DNA of 64,000 bases from Sipunculus nudus (taxonomy: Eukaryota; Annelida; Sipuncula; Golfingiida; Sipunculidae): the NCBI GenBank assembly GCA_026874595.1, contig CM049321.1, positions 25,657,479 to 25,721,478 of the forward strand. The letters run 5' to 3'. Position numbers and translations under genes: made by a program. The notes beneath the pieces are model-generated. The model was not told the DNA's origin, searched no databases, and saw only the letters and a list, made by a program, of their open reading frames with translations. Below are positions 12,690 through 25,577 of this stretch, piece after piece (the stretch's first letter is position 1; every line of letters starts with the position of its first letter).

Positions 12690-14626
12690 CGCGGATACGT
12701 TTACGGAAAGCGATGATGTTCGTCCATCGCTTTGCGAAGATAACCATAATGATCAAGGTTTTGTAGTTGATCGAGGTTTGTGTGTCCGGAGGTGACTTAT
12801 CAGGCCAATCATGGCACGGAAGAACCTGACACATGTTGGACACACGTGATCGGTGGTTGTTGTTGAGTTAGTTGCCATCCTCGCCTTGCGGACCTCACGT
12901 TACCTCTTGGACTCCGCCAGTCGTGCTATCTCAACATTTTCTGCACCTTTGTGTTCAGCTACACGCCATGCTGATCGATCCTAGGCTCTACTTTCCCATG
13001 TATCCGTGTTGATGGTTAGTTTTATTTCTGTGATGCTTTGAGACTGTCCTTTTAGCGCCTCCACTGACCTCCAATGGATCTTTTGCCAGGCACCAATTAT
13101 CCATACAAAAAGTTTTTTTGGGCGTTTTGTATCGGGCATGCCCAAACATGACCTGCAAATCGAGCCTGGGATCCATGAAAGATGGTGGAGATTGATGGGA
13201 GGTTGGCACGTATTAGTACCCCAGTGTCTATAACGTTATCTTGCCATCTAATGTTCATCAGTCGACGGAGTCAGGTATAAGTGGTTCAGTTGTTTGGCAT
13301 GTCTTGCATACACAGGGCATGTCTCTATGCCACACTGCAGCATAGTGAGGACTACTGCCTTTAAGGATGGATGTTCCTGGCTGCCAGACTTTTGAGCAGA
13401 GTCTACCAACAGGAATGCTGGATTTTGCTTCTCTGCTGTTGACAGCGTCATGTATGTTTACTTTCTTTGAAAATGTGCTGCCCAAGTGTGTGAATTTCTC
13501 TACCATCCTCAGATTTGATCTATGCACCAAGATGGAGGGTTCATCATATTGCCGTCCTGGTGCTGGTTGGTGCATCACTCTAGCCTTCTTTATGCTGATG
13601 GTAAGCCCGAAGTTCTCACATGCACGGGAAAACCAGTCAATGTTGTGCTGCATCCCTGATCCTGAAGATACGTTCAGGGTGCAGTCTTTAGAAAAGAGAA
13701 AGTCACAGATGATGGCTTTCCTGACTTTTTTTTCCCGACGCATTTAGCATCCCTGACCCTGAAGATACATTCAGGGTGCAGTCTTTAGAAGTCACAGATG
13801 ATGGCTTTCCTGACTTTTTTTCCAGACGCATTTAGTCTCCTGCGATTGAGGAGCTTCCCATCTGTGCGGTGCCTGACACCGACTGCAAGATCATCCTTGT
13901 TAAAAGCATCAATTTGCATGACAGAAAATATCATGCTGCCGAGTGTTGGAGCTAGAACGCATCCTTGTTTTACGCCGTTGCTTACTGGGAAGTCGGAAGA
14001 TGCCTCACCATCATCGAGGACGTGAGCAATCATGCCATCGTGAAACTGGCGGATGATGGTGATGAACCGGTCAGGACATCCAAACTTAATCTTCAGCTTT
14101 ATGCTGATGGTAAGCCCGAAGTTCTCACATGCACGGGAAAACCAGTCAATGTTGTGCTGCATCCCTGATCCTGAAGATACGTTCAGGGTGCAGTCTTTAG
14201 AAAAGAGAAAGTCACAGATGATGGCTTTCCTGACTTTTTTTTCCCGACGCATTTAGCATCCCTGACCCTGAAGATACATTCAGGGTGCAGTCTTTAGAAG
14301 TCACAGATGATGGCTTTCCTGACTTTTTTTCCAGACGCATTTAGTCTCCTGCGATTGAGGAGCTTCCCATCTGTGCGGTGCCTGACACCGACTGCAAGAT
14401 CATCCTTGTTAAAAGCATCAATTTGCATGACAGAAAATATCATGCTGCCGAGTGTTGGAGCTAGAACGCATCCTTGTTTTACGCCGTTGCTTACTGGGAA
14501 GTCGGAAGATGCCTCACCATCATCGAGGACGTGAGCAATCATGCCATCGTGAAACTGGCGGATGATGGTGATGAACCGGTCAGGACATCCAAACTTAATC
14601 TTCAGCGTTAAGATTACTGAAGAAAC
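12690..14626 (-). pseudogene. 5'-truncated LINE reverse transcriptase relic with C-terminal zinc finger (U2)
   Basis: Minus-strand reading begins at the RT region 'KFGCPDRFITIIRQFHDGM' near 14,610, continues through 'VSNGVKQGCVLAPTL', the altered catalytic box 'FLFSKDCTLN', 'ENFGLTISIK', 'VMHQPAPG' and 'KFTHLGSTFS'. It then runs through frameshifted C-terminal sequence to a Cys2-His2 finger (CPTCVRFFRAMIGLISHLRTH) at about 12,775 to 12,851. This order matches a common metazoan non-LTR element; I do not assign the clade. The endonuclease and N-terminal half are absent. In U2 a 509-bp internal tandem duplication and frameshifts break it further. The usual FADD/YADD box reads FSKD, losing a metal-binding Asp, so it cannot polymerise DNA. 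Confidence 0.8.
13593..14610. repeat. Nested tandem duplication (509-bp period, with ~97-bp repeats inside)
   Basis: Sequence from about 13,593 recurs 509 bp later; 13,798 to 14,025 and 14,307 to 14,534 give identical translations. Inside each copy the block beginning 'atccctga' is itself tandemly repeated (13,652 and 13,749; again 509 bp on). The second member lacks a short 'aaaagag' stretch, which shifts the reading frame. The junction joins two places in the LINE relic with only short shared sequence. Confidence 0.85.
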
Positions 14627-16643
14627 GTTCCTCTCAGCTGATGTCATCTTGATACATTCAAGTCCCTGAATATACCCACGAACGACAATATTCAGTGTTA
14701 TTTAAGTTTCGCGTGAATCGGTAGACATCGCCGGATTATCCGTCCGTCGGCAATTGCGATTTCCAATCTTTAGTCTGTTATAGAGGTATGTACGTGCCCG
14801 TCCTCAGAGATTGACACTCTAAGTTCAGTAATATCGTCTCTCAGCTGTTTCAGACACAGAAAAAAAGACCCGCCTCTCGACCACTGACAGCCATTAGACT
14901 ACAAGTAACTTGTAACGAGATCCTCTTCTCCATGGCCTATATACGCCTGCTTTCGTCACAAGTCCAGTCCGTCTTCTGACTAATCATCTCACAGAACTAA
15001 ACGGCTTGTCATTAAATGTATGGAAACTAAAATGGACACGCCTCCATAGAGCAAACCCTGAGTAAAAGCAAAATAAGCAGGCGCGCCGCCTTTAATGTCT
15101 ACAATGAACAATTTTGCCATAGGGACCGTCTAGACATAAACCGTTTCCAACGGAATAAACCTCTACTTAAATTAACATCAAATGAGGCACTTGTGTTGTT
15201 TAAACTAAGTTCTCACGCCAACATCTAAACATACCATCGATATTAATGAACAATAAATTATAAAAAACAATCATCTGGTTAAACTCCTTCCTTAAATATG
15301 CATTAAAATATCAAAGTTACAGTCCTCTGAAGACATCAATGACATCTTCCAATTAAGCCTGCAGAGCGCACGTCCTGGTTTCCGGCCGAAAACGAAAAAA
15401 CATACCGCTACACGATCTCCCTACTTTGACTTCTGTGCTCTCTCCCTGAACCACAGAACCCGATAATTAATTAGATATTATTTTATCTGTTTGGTTTGAC
15501 CCGAAATATGGCCTACTCTGTTAAGCATGTTCACTTCAATATATTGAATATCTAACCTTCATGAAAGTTGAAACACGTCAAAATCTAACACTATAAGTGT
15601 GGTTTTAATATGTAACGATGGACCCATGGGTCTTGACGCTCAGCCGAATTTCTTCATAAGGATATGTTTATGAGTGTTTTTTTTATATATGGGTCCTATG
15701 ATCAGTTTGAAGCCAACTTGTCTACCTAAGCTAGATTAGTCATCCATAAACCAACTAAACTAACTAAAAGATGAGCCTTGTGACCTTGTCCTTTGACCAA
15801 GTGACCCAAAATCAATAAGAACCTTCTCCTATTGGCAAGTGAGCCACATGTGGAAGACCAAAGGTTTGGGATGAAAAGTTTGGCTTAAAATGCATCCACA
15901 ATCTTTTTAAAGAAGTCGGTCCTGTGACCTTGAACCCTGATCTCATGACCCCAAAATCTTACATTAGTTGTGGTCAAGTTTGAAACCAATATTTCAATCC
16001 AAATTTGAGTTCTGATCGGGAAATTAATATGTGGACTGATGGCCCACGTGACCTTGGCCTTTGACCTTATGACCTCAGAATCCTTAAGTTTCTTTCAATA
16101 TTGGCAAGTGAGCAATATCTGAAGGATTGAAGGTTTGGGATTAAAAGTTTAGCTTAAAATATATCTACAATGGTTTTAAAGATTTGAGTCCTGTTGCCTT
16201 GACCTTTGACCTCATGACGCCAGGGGTTCTTACATTATTGGTGGATCATATATAAGTCAAGTTTGAAACCAATATGTCAATCAAAACTGGAATTATCATT
16301 AGGGAAACACATTTGACGGATATAAAGACGAACAGACGTCTGAAGACAGAGGGATGGACAAGGTGATTAATATAGGGTATCTAATTATTCAAGCGGGGAC
16401 ATAATAAACATAAGGTTTCGGGAAACAGATGAAACTATAGCTGCGAATCTGATAGTACCAATGCAATTTGGTAACTCAGAATAAAGAAAAAAAATGCATA
16501 AAAAATAGAAACAATACAGGTGGCGCCTCCCTGTTAACTAACGGACAGACAGACGGACGACCGACAGAGAGTGACCACTATATCTCAAATGACTTTCAGT
16601 GGTTGAGCTAAAATTCAGACACAAATATATGTGGAAATATTAC

Positions 16644-16965
16644 CTTTTTTATCGGCGACAGTGTCCCGAAAGTAGGAACTCGGACGATCAGAAAACAAAT
16701 GCCCTCGTCTTCCAAATGTTTCTGTGATCACATTAAGTCCATTTAATACAACGACCAAGCTCTCTCCGAAGTAAACTGATGACACCTCCCCGTACGAGTC
16801 CTTCAGTTCCGTCAGACGTTTACGAATATCTCCCGTGAGAAAGGGAAAGGAACCAATGACAGGCAATAGAGGTAACCCCGGAGGGAGATTCCGGGGGCGG
16901 CTGAAGTACCACCAATTGGTCAGCAGTAGAACTGCTTAGGCCAAAACGCTCCACACCGGCAACAT
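16644..16965 (-). pseudogene. Cytochrome P450 (CYP2-clan) first exon, copy 3, with premature stop
   Basis: Same 322-bp exon, ATG ending at 16,965 and donor at 16,644. It shares the TAA after MLPVWSVLA with copy 1, and also the Thr-to-Asn change before WWYF, so these two copies derive from one already interrupted exon. After the stop the hinge and fold start remain open to the donor (VIGSFPFLTGD, YGEVSSVYFG, SDRPSSYF). No second exon is found to its left. Confidence 0.8.
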
Positions 16966-19900
16966 CTTGATTTTAAAAATATCAGTTGTGTGCCGGGATA
17001 CACTGTGTTTTTGCGCAGTAAAAAGTGTGAATCCGATGTTTATACACGGATGATTTTAGTGACAAAGAAAGGATTTGGGTTACTGCACCTGTGATTCATA
17101 CTGAATGAATGAATTTATGAATGCTTTTGATTTCAGACACATACATTGGTCTATATATTGATGATTATTATGAAAATATTACAGGAAATAATAGTGCAAT
17201 AGTCTAGAGACTTGCATGTAAATGAAGGTGACTATAACATGTTCATTAATTTGTGGCAATAGAAGTAAATCTATAGCAATCAGAATGTAGAAGACAAATA
17301 CAGTATATACAGACATGATTTAATCAATATCACAAAAAGCTCATGGTATAGACATACAAATTGTCATTATTATTTATGCGTGTTATCAGCGAATGTCGTG
17401 CTTTTCGTAACAGGCCCTTAAAGGAAGTGGCTCTCCTGGTTACAAAAATTTCGGATGCACTACACCCTTTAGGCAGAAACAATAAACTCCTAAAGGCATC
17501 ATCGTATGCTGTTGTAATTTTTAGGGTCAGTATACACATACCGCACATTCAATAATAAGAGACGTGGGCGAAGAATCACTTGCATGCTTTGCAAAGAGCA
17601 ACTAAAAAACTTAGCCCGGGGATCTCTGGCTCCATGTTGTGAAAATTCATTCAATTCGTGTCTATGAAATAAAATAAAGCCGGTGATATACTACCAGGTT
17701 TAAACAATTAACCTGACTGGAGTTTATTCCGGGGGGGGGGTGTTATAAATAACCAAGACCGCTTCATATGCACCAGTTCTCATAACGCGGATCTAGAAGA
17801 GAGGGGTTGAAAAGCCGATAGTAGCTGACCCACGGGCTAAGTTTTTTTGTTGCTCATTGCATAGCGTGCGAGTGATTCTTTCGCCCACGTGTCATTATTG
17901 AATGTGCGGTATTCAATAAATACATGTAAAAGGCCCCTACAATTGCTTGTTCACCCGGCGCTGTACTCCAGCGGTCTTGACCAAGATTGCCTAGGCAACC
18001 GCTGTATACAATCATGGCGGACACATGGACCAGTACGTCACCCAAGAATGACGCCTATTCACCAAACACGTGCTTAAAACAGGGCACGAGGTATTGAGTT
18101 TGCCTTGCAGTGGCTCACTCCTAATTATATAACTTTGGTAAGGACTTGACGCTATCCGACCCTGCGCTTCATATGATCAAGCTGAAATTTTGTATAGTAA
18201 TGATATTTAGTATTTTGATCACTGCGTGTACAGGTACTTAATGTCTGCGGGCTATAAAGCAGGATTCCCATGTTGTCCTGAAAAGAAGACAGAGACGTGG
18301 GTAGTACCAGTTGTGGTTCACTTGTCACATGAGTAGACATGACGCGTGCGATCTTTCAATCTAGTCCAGTGTGTCCGTAAAATAGTAATTTTCCGATGAA
18401 CCTTGCATGCGTATCTTAACCACGTGACTTCTGGTGACGTCACAAGTTACAGCTGAAACCTGATAATCATGACACGTGCCTAACCTTGTGCAAAGTGAAA
18501 CATTTACACCGATAAAGGATTCCGGAAGGAAATATGGTTCTAGACTGAACTATGTGTGTTCTTAAAAAATAAGTAAGGAATCACTTTTTCTTAAATTGCA
18601 TAACATGTAAGGAATCTTTTTTTTTCACCATGAAATCCCATATTTCCGGTTCTTTCAATTCGTGGTAAAGATCTAGGGATAACAAAAACAAAATATTTAT
18701 TGATTGAGTACCAAATGTAGAATATCCAAAACATCAACTATTAGTCACACCGGGTCAGTTCGAAGTTTTGAAACCAATCACCATTTGCTCTCTTCCCCCC
18801 CCCCCCCCCTTCCGGATATCCTTACGCCGAGGGTCTCTCATTGACCATCAGTTTTTCAATCTCTTTTATTTCCAAAACATGGAAGACAATGCTTTGAAAA
18901 AAAATCATGGCAGTTATCAGAAGCGAATCGGGGGGGGGGGGAATCAGGGGGGTCCGGACCCCATCAGCCGACCCATCATTTTGTTAGGGGTTTCAGATCT
19001 ATTTTTGCGGCCTGGGCCAAATATTTCGGTCCTGGGGACATTGTTTAGCTTTAGTCGTCAGTCCTCCTTGGTTGGACCCCTCTGTTTTATGACATGAAAA
19101 CAGATTTTGGAATAAAATGTATAATCAACTATAAACAACAAAAGTGGAAAGGACAAAGTAACATGCGATGATAAATTCGTCCGGGCTAATTGATTATAAT
19201 TTTAAAGTTGTTTTTAAGATAACATCTTCATACAAATTAAACCTGAAGTTACTTTTATTCTTTTTTAAACATTAGAACATTAAAACTAAGTAGGACTTTT
19301 CCTTTTTATTGTCTGTTCCAGAAGAAGCCCATTGAAATATTAAGGTTATTCTCTTGAACTTGTTGACTCCGCAAGATACATGGGTACGCGTTCATTCCCG
19401 TTCGGGAGTCTTTGCGTGTTTGTGTATGTGTGTTTGTTTACAACATTACCCACGTTATCATGAAAGGAATCTAATGAAGTTTTCAGGGAATTCAGGAAAT
19501 GGGCAAGGAAAAAAACAATTTTTGTGTGCATCAAGCATCTTCTCCGGATTCTGGAGCGTCATCAAGGAATATTCACGAATGTACGAGTCACTTATGCACG
19601 AATGAAACTGGGAATATGGACCAGAACATTAGTGAATGCAGACAAGGTCTAGCCTCATCAGTGTTCCCCGGCCACCTGTTCAGGTCACGGTCGAACGCCG
19701 AGCATATAGGACTGTGGCCATGACAATATGACACTCAGGCCTTCTAAAATAACTGATAGGGGCCTGTGAGTCATGATGCAAGTCATATTAGAACACCCAT
19801 TATTAAAGTCGGATAACAATATTTGCTATGTGGTAGCATTTTACATCAAAGGCTTATATTGTCGAGTTATATTTGCTAAATAATTATAAAAAACGTTGTT

Positions 19901-22724
19901 ACATTAAACATTAATTACATTACCGACCTTCTTTCTTTCCCGTGGCACTGATTCACACAAAGCTGTCAAGCAATAATGACGGACGCAGAGAAAAAAAGTA
20001 GAACCCGCCTCGATATTAATAAATGCTTCTTAATAAACGTTAAACAACAGTGAATGTAATATTTATTATTTTTCCCAAAAGAATAATGTCACTTTATGTT
20101 TTTCTTCAGTAACTGACAGTTCAACAAGCAGATGAAAATTAAAAAAAAGTACTGTTAAAAAATGGCGTGCACATCTGCATGTACTAGAATTGATGCGGAC
20201 CAAATAGCTTGTACTGCCACCCCAACGTCTTCAGTTAATTAGAATATGACGTTTGAGAGGCAGCCTGCCGCTACTAGGACTGACGATGTGTCCAGTGTGT
20301 TTTCAAAGCGTTTTTTGAAACTTGTTCTCCGATGGCGGAGGAATGTATCCTTTGAGATGTAAATTTCTGGTTTCATACGTTTTGCGATAGGGCCGAATAA
20401 ACATGGCTTCCCTTGCAACCAAAGACTCTCTTTGCACCATGTGCTGTACACGCACATGGCCCAGACCTAAGCCAAATCACCTGTATAACGAAGTGCCGAC
20501 TTTGACCAAAAGCAGGCATACTGGTAACGCCTTATTTAGCCTTCCGTGACACCTTCAGTTCGTTGCTGCAGTGAGTACAGTTTTAAAGCCGAGGATAGTT
20601 ATGTCTTAGAAGTGCGGCGAGATATTTAGATTTAATTATTTGTTACTTTGCCTATAAAAAAGACTTGTATAATTTTTTTTTTATTTTTAAAGTAATATGT
20701 GTAGCCGCAACAATTTGTACCAACACGACTATGATTGGAATGCGGGTACATACGCCATCCATGTATGAAGTTAAACTGGTGGACCACAGAGTCGTCTATT
20801 TTGAGTATTGTGTTTTAGCCCTTACGGGTTTTTTTTTGTATTTATGTTTGCTACTAAAATGCGTAAAATAATCATTCCATGTACCGATGGCGTTACTCAT
20901 TGTCAGCTCTTATGTAAAGAATGGGCTAGAAAGCCGCAAATCAGTTATATGTGTTGCCGGAAGGTGGCAGTACCTGTAATAAGCGGTGGGCCAGACAAGA
21001 GCAAGTTTGATGGCTCTCAAAGCGCGGGAGGAGGGGGGGGGGTCATAAAGAATTAACCGTTGCATCGACCTGGCCGGCCTTGCTGTGTGACTGAGCTTTT
21101 CTTGCCAGTAGCAGACCGCTGGACATCTGTCAACGTTGTGAGAACGACTTGCTGATAACAAGTTTCATGAAATATACTAAATATATATCTCCCTACCCCA
21201 GCACTTAGATTGGCCCAGTGGGTTCAGCTGATAAAACATTAAAATTAATCCCACTGAGAGGGCCAACAAATTTGTATTCGCTGTTTCGGAACGCTTAGGA
21301 CAGGCTGCCTGAAATATTGAAATATTTAAAAATCCTAACATGCTCAATATCTAGGAAACTATTAACGTATTACAGTTTATTTTAACAGTGCACGATGTTG
21401 GGCGTCCGACTAAAAAAAATTTAGACAATAAAGCATATTATAAAGCATATTATTCTATCTTTCCCAGATTCAACAATCTTTTTTTTCAATTTTTAACTTT
21501 TTGCAATGCATTTTTGCATTATTCATAAGAAAACAGTAAGCCATCACAATAAATTCCTGATGCTAAACCTGCGTAGAAAATGGAATTATTTGTGTTTTCT
21601 ATTGTATCCATTCCAAAGAGACGTCGATTTTTAATGCCATTTTTTTACGAACTAGGTCCTTTAATGAAGCATGGGTTTCTTTTGTTTCTTACACTGAATT
21701 GTTTAAAAATAAGACATGCCTATAACTTATTAAAACAAAAATTATTTGAGAAGTACTAATTAAATATTAATGAGTCTTAAATGTAGAACTAATTACGCTA
21801 AGCACACGTCTATGTTAAAGAACATACTAAAGCCCAAGTTTTATGTTAAATGACATAGGCGTTATTCCAGTCTATTTATGAATTAAAATATCAGTTATGC
21901 ATTTCTGAGAAGCCTTCAAAACAAGTCTTACATATGCTGGTCCGATCCACTGGATCGACCAAAAGCATCTATCAGTTTAAATAATTGTACAAGCAGTACA
22001 TGGCGAGGCATTTTTCCTCTGTCATTATTTATCTGTGTAGTAGTTATCTATACTGTTGTCGTAATTTCTGATATGATTATCCCAAATCACAATCTTAAAT
22101 ATTTAAGTTAATTTTTGATGAGGCTCGTATTCAATTTTATTCAGTCAATGTTCGTGTGTATAGTTCTATGAATTCATTTGTATATTATTGTGTATATATT
22201 ATCATGTATATGAAAACTGTCGAATGGGAATAATATGAGCAAGCCAGTTAAAGCCATTCTAAAGACAAACTCATTTTCCCACGTGTAGGGAATTTTGTAG
22301 AGAATACAATGAGTACTCCTTCCATTCCTGAACACTTAATAATGTCATGTCATTCCTGAGATTGAAATTCTTTGTATGAATTTAGAAACTACATGTTTCA
22401 TTTTTTCACTCGACGAATATTTTATTACAACATGCAATATTTTTTTAAAGGTGTTCATATCATTACCCGGTTGAGATTTTAGTTGATCTGTATAACCATA
22501 TCGGGAATACGACCACTTTGACAGGCCCCGCGAGTTGACGTGTTATCGGGATTTTACTGTAGTGAGTAATACATCTCTTATGAAACTGCACGAGGTTGTA
22601 CATTTTATCTAGTTCTATATGAGCTCAGTTCAGTTCACATTGACACCGTTATATACAAACAGGACCACCAGCATATATCAACATGACCACCAATAAATAT
22701 CAAACATGACTACTGCTGTGATAT

Positions 22725-22813
22725 GCGATGGACGAACATCATCGCTTTCCTTAAACGTATCCGCGTAAAACATGCGGATACGTTTAAGGAAAGCGATGAT
22801 GTTCGTCAATCGC
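22725..22813. repeat. Long hairpin (40-bp arms, 9-nt loop), U3
   Basis: Left arm 22,725 to 22,764 and right arm 22,774 to 22,813 are reverse complements with one mismatch; the loop is GTAAAACAT. The right arm is the 3' tail of the LINE relic. U2 has the right arm only, at about 12,692, preceded by ATGTTTTAC, which is the loop inverted. So U3 and U4 gained an inverted copy of the tail. Confidence 0.92.
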
Positions 22814-24200
22814 TTTGCGAAGATAACCATAATGATCAAGGTTTTGTAGTTGATCGAGGTTTGTGTGTCCGGAGGTGACTTATCAGGCCAATCATGACAC
22901 GGAAGAACCTGACACATGTTGGACACACGTGATCTGTGGTTGTTGTTGAGTTAGTTGCCATCCTCGCCTTGCGGACCTCACGTTACCTCTTGGACTCCGC
23001 TAGACGTGCTATCTCAACATCTCCTGCACCTTTGTGTTCAGCTACACGCTATGCTGATCGATCCTAGGCTCTACTTTCCCATGTATCCGTGTTGATGGTT
23101 AGTTTTATTTCTGTGATGCTTTGAGACTGTCCTTTAGCGCCTCCACTGACCTCCAATGGATCTTTTGCCAGGCACCAATTATCCATACAAAAAGTTTTTT
23201 TGGGCGTCTTGTATCGGGCATGCCCAAACATGACCTGCAAATCGAGCCTGGGATCCATGAAAGATGATGGAGATTGATGGGAGGTTGGCACGTATTAGTA
23301 CCCCAGTGTCTATAACGTTATCTTGCCATCTAATGTTCATCAGTCGACGGAGTCAGGTATAAGTGGTTCAGTTGTTTGGCATGTCTTGCATACACAGGAC
23401 ATGTCTCGATGCCATACTGCAGGATAGTGAGGACTACTGCCTTTAAGGATGGATGTTCATGGCTGCCAGACTTTTGAGCGGAGTCTACCAACAGCAATGG
23501 TGAGTTTTGCTTCTCTGCTGTTGACAGCATCATGTATGTTTTCTTTCTTTGAAAATGCGCTGCCCAAATGTGTGAATTTCTCTACCATCCTCAGATTTGA
23601 TCTATGCACCAAGATGGAGGGTTCATCATATTGCTGTCCTGGTGCTGGTTGGTGCATCACTCCAGCCTTCTTAATGCTGATGGTAAGCCCGAAGTTCTCA
23701 CATGCACGGGAAAACCAGTCAATGTTGTGCTGCATCCCTGATCCTGAAGATACGTTCAGGGTGCAGTCTTTAGAAAAGAGAAAGTCACAGATGATGGCTT
23801 TCCTGACTTTTTTTCCCGACGCATTTAGCATCCCTGATCCTGAAGATACATTCAGGGTGCAGTCTTTAGAAAAGAGAAAGTCACAGATGATGGCTTTCCT
23901 GACTTTTTTTCCTGACGCATTTAGTCTCCTGCGATTGAGGAGCTTTCCATCTGTGCGGTGCCTGACACCGACTGCAAGATCATCCTTTTTAAAAGCATCA
24001 ATTTGCATGACAGAAAATATCATGCTGCCCAGTGTTGGAGCTAGAACGCAGCCTTGTTTTACGCCGTTGCTTACTGGGAAGTCGGAAGATGCCTCACCAT
24101 CATCAAGGACGTGAGCAATCATGCCTTCGTCAAACTGGCGGATGATGGTGATGAACCGGTCAGGACATCCAAACTTAATCTTCAGCGTTAAGATTACTGA
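22774..24200 (-). pseudogene. LINE reverse transcriptase relic with open RT frame (U3)
   Basis: Minus-strand RT fragment open from 24,308 to 23,457 (283 codons); the element part starts near 'KIKFGCPDRFITI'. It keeps 'VSNGVKQGCVLAPTL', 'MQIDAFKKDDLAVGVRHRTDG', 'ENFGLTISIK', 'VMHQPAPG' and 'KFTHLGSAFS'. A 96-bp (32-codon) tandem duplication at 23,734/23,830 duplicates the catalytic-box segment in frame. Both copies read FLFSKDCTLN, so the first catalytic Asp of FADD is missing. Past 23,457 the frame is broken, but 'VSGGAK...INTDTWE' and the zinc finger can be followed to the 3' tail. The upstream part of the open frame (MSTDSRETKV...) is probably not element sequence. Confidence 0.8.
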
Positions 24201-25577
24201 AGAAACGTTCCTCACAGATGATGTCATCTTGATACATTCAAGTCCCTGAATATACCCACGAACGACAATATTCAGTGTTACTTTAGTTTCGCGGGAATCG
24301 GTAGACATTCATCGCCGGATTATCCGTCCGTCGGCAATTGCGATTTCCAATCTTTAGTCTGTTATAGAGGCATGTACGTGCCGTCCTCAGAGATTGACGC
24401 TCTAAGTTCAGTAATATCGTCTCTCAGCTGTTTCAGACACAGAAAGAAAGACCCGCCTCTCGACCACTGACAGCCATTAGACTACACCTAACTTGTAATC
24501 AGATCCTCTTCTCCATGGCCTATATACGCCCGCTTTCGTCACAAGTCCAGTCCGTCTTCTGACTAATCATCTCACAGAACTAAACGGCTTGTCATTAAAT
24601 GTATGGAAACTAAAATGGACACGCCTCCATAGAGCAAACCCTGAGTAAAAGCAAAATAAGCAGGCGCGACGCCTTTAATGTCTACAATAAACAATTTTGC
24701 CATAGGGACCGTCTAGACATAAACCGTTTCCAACGGAATAAACCTCTACTTAAATTAACATCAAATGAGGCACTTGTGTTGTTTAAACTAAGTTCTCATG
24801 CCAACATCTAAACATACCATCGATATTAATGAACAATAAATTATAAAAAGTCGGTCCTGTGACCCTAAACCCTGATCTCATGACCCCAAAATTTTACATT
24901 AGTTGTGGTCAAGTTTGAAACCAATATTTCAATCCAAATTTGAGTTCTGATCGGGAAATTAATATGTGGACTGAAGGCCCACGTGACCTTGGCCTTTGAC
25001 CTTATTACCTCAGAATCCATAAGTTTCTTTCAATATTGGCAAGTGAGCAATATCTGAAGAATTGAAGGTTTGGGATTAAAAGTTTTGCTTGAAATATATC
25101 TACAATGGTTTTAAAGATTTGAGTCCTGTGGCCATGGCCTTTGACCTCATGACGCCAGGGGTTCTTACATTATTGATGGATCATATATAAGTCAAGTTTG
25201 AAACCAATATGTCAATCAAAACTGGAATTATCATTGGGGAAACACATTTGACGGATATAAAGACGAACAGACGTCTGAAGACAGAAGGATGGACAAGGTG
25301 ATTAATATAGGGCATCTACTTATTCAAGCGGGGACATAATAAACATAAGGTTTCGGGAAACAGATGAAACTATAGCTGCGAATCTGATAGTACAAATGCA
25401 ATTTGGTAACTCAGAATAAAGAAACAAAATGCATAAAAATAGAAACAATACAGGTGGCGCCTCCCTGTTAACTAACGGACAGACAGACGGACGACCGACA
25501 AAGAGTGACCACTATATCTCAAATGACTTTCAGTGGTTGAGCTAAAATTCAGACACAAATATATGTGGAAATATTAC

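Larger units (their letters stand above)
7585..14680. repeat. Tandem segmental duplication, unit U2 (lacks the unit's left ~1.6 kb)
   Basis: Similarity starts at 'gtaaagacgaacagacgtctg', matching 1,670 in U1, so the left part of the unit is missing. About 1.3 kb matching 4,480 to 5,790 is also deleted near 10,381. The unit carries P450 copy 2, then from about 10,540 DNA shared with U3 and U4, and ends in the LINE relic. Between 10,540 and 12,690 no gene is supportable; the sequence is AT-rich unit DNA. Confidence 0.85.
14681..24271. repeat. Tandem segmental duplication, unit U3
   Basis: The most complete unit. It includes the left segment also seen at window start, P450 copy 3, the bracketing C/G tracts (18,795 to 18,941), the two unidentified conserved segments (19,460 to 19,730 and 20,160 to 20,600) and a LINE relic. 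Its left half is closest to U1 and its right half to U2 and U4, so it is a mosaic. From 20,600 to 22,700 I see only AT-rich unit DNA shared with U2 and U4 and no gene. Confidence 0.88.

Noticed and set aside
13652-14346. CRISPR-like regular repeats
   Set aside because: Repeats of about 97 bp are directly abutting with no spacers and lie inside a eukaryotic LINE relic.
23449-24114. 221-codon plus-strand open frame (and the same at 32,406 to 33,071)
   Set aside because: It is the complement of the RT relic. RT motifs read on the minus strand, and the plus frame has no recognisable domain.
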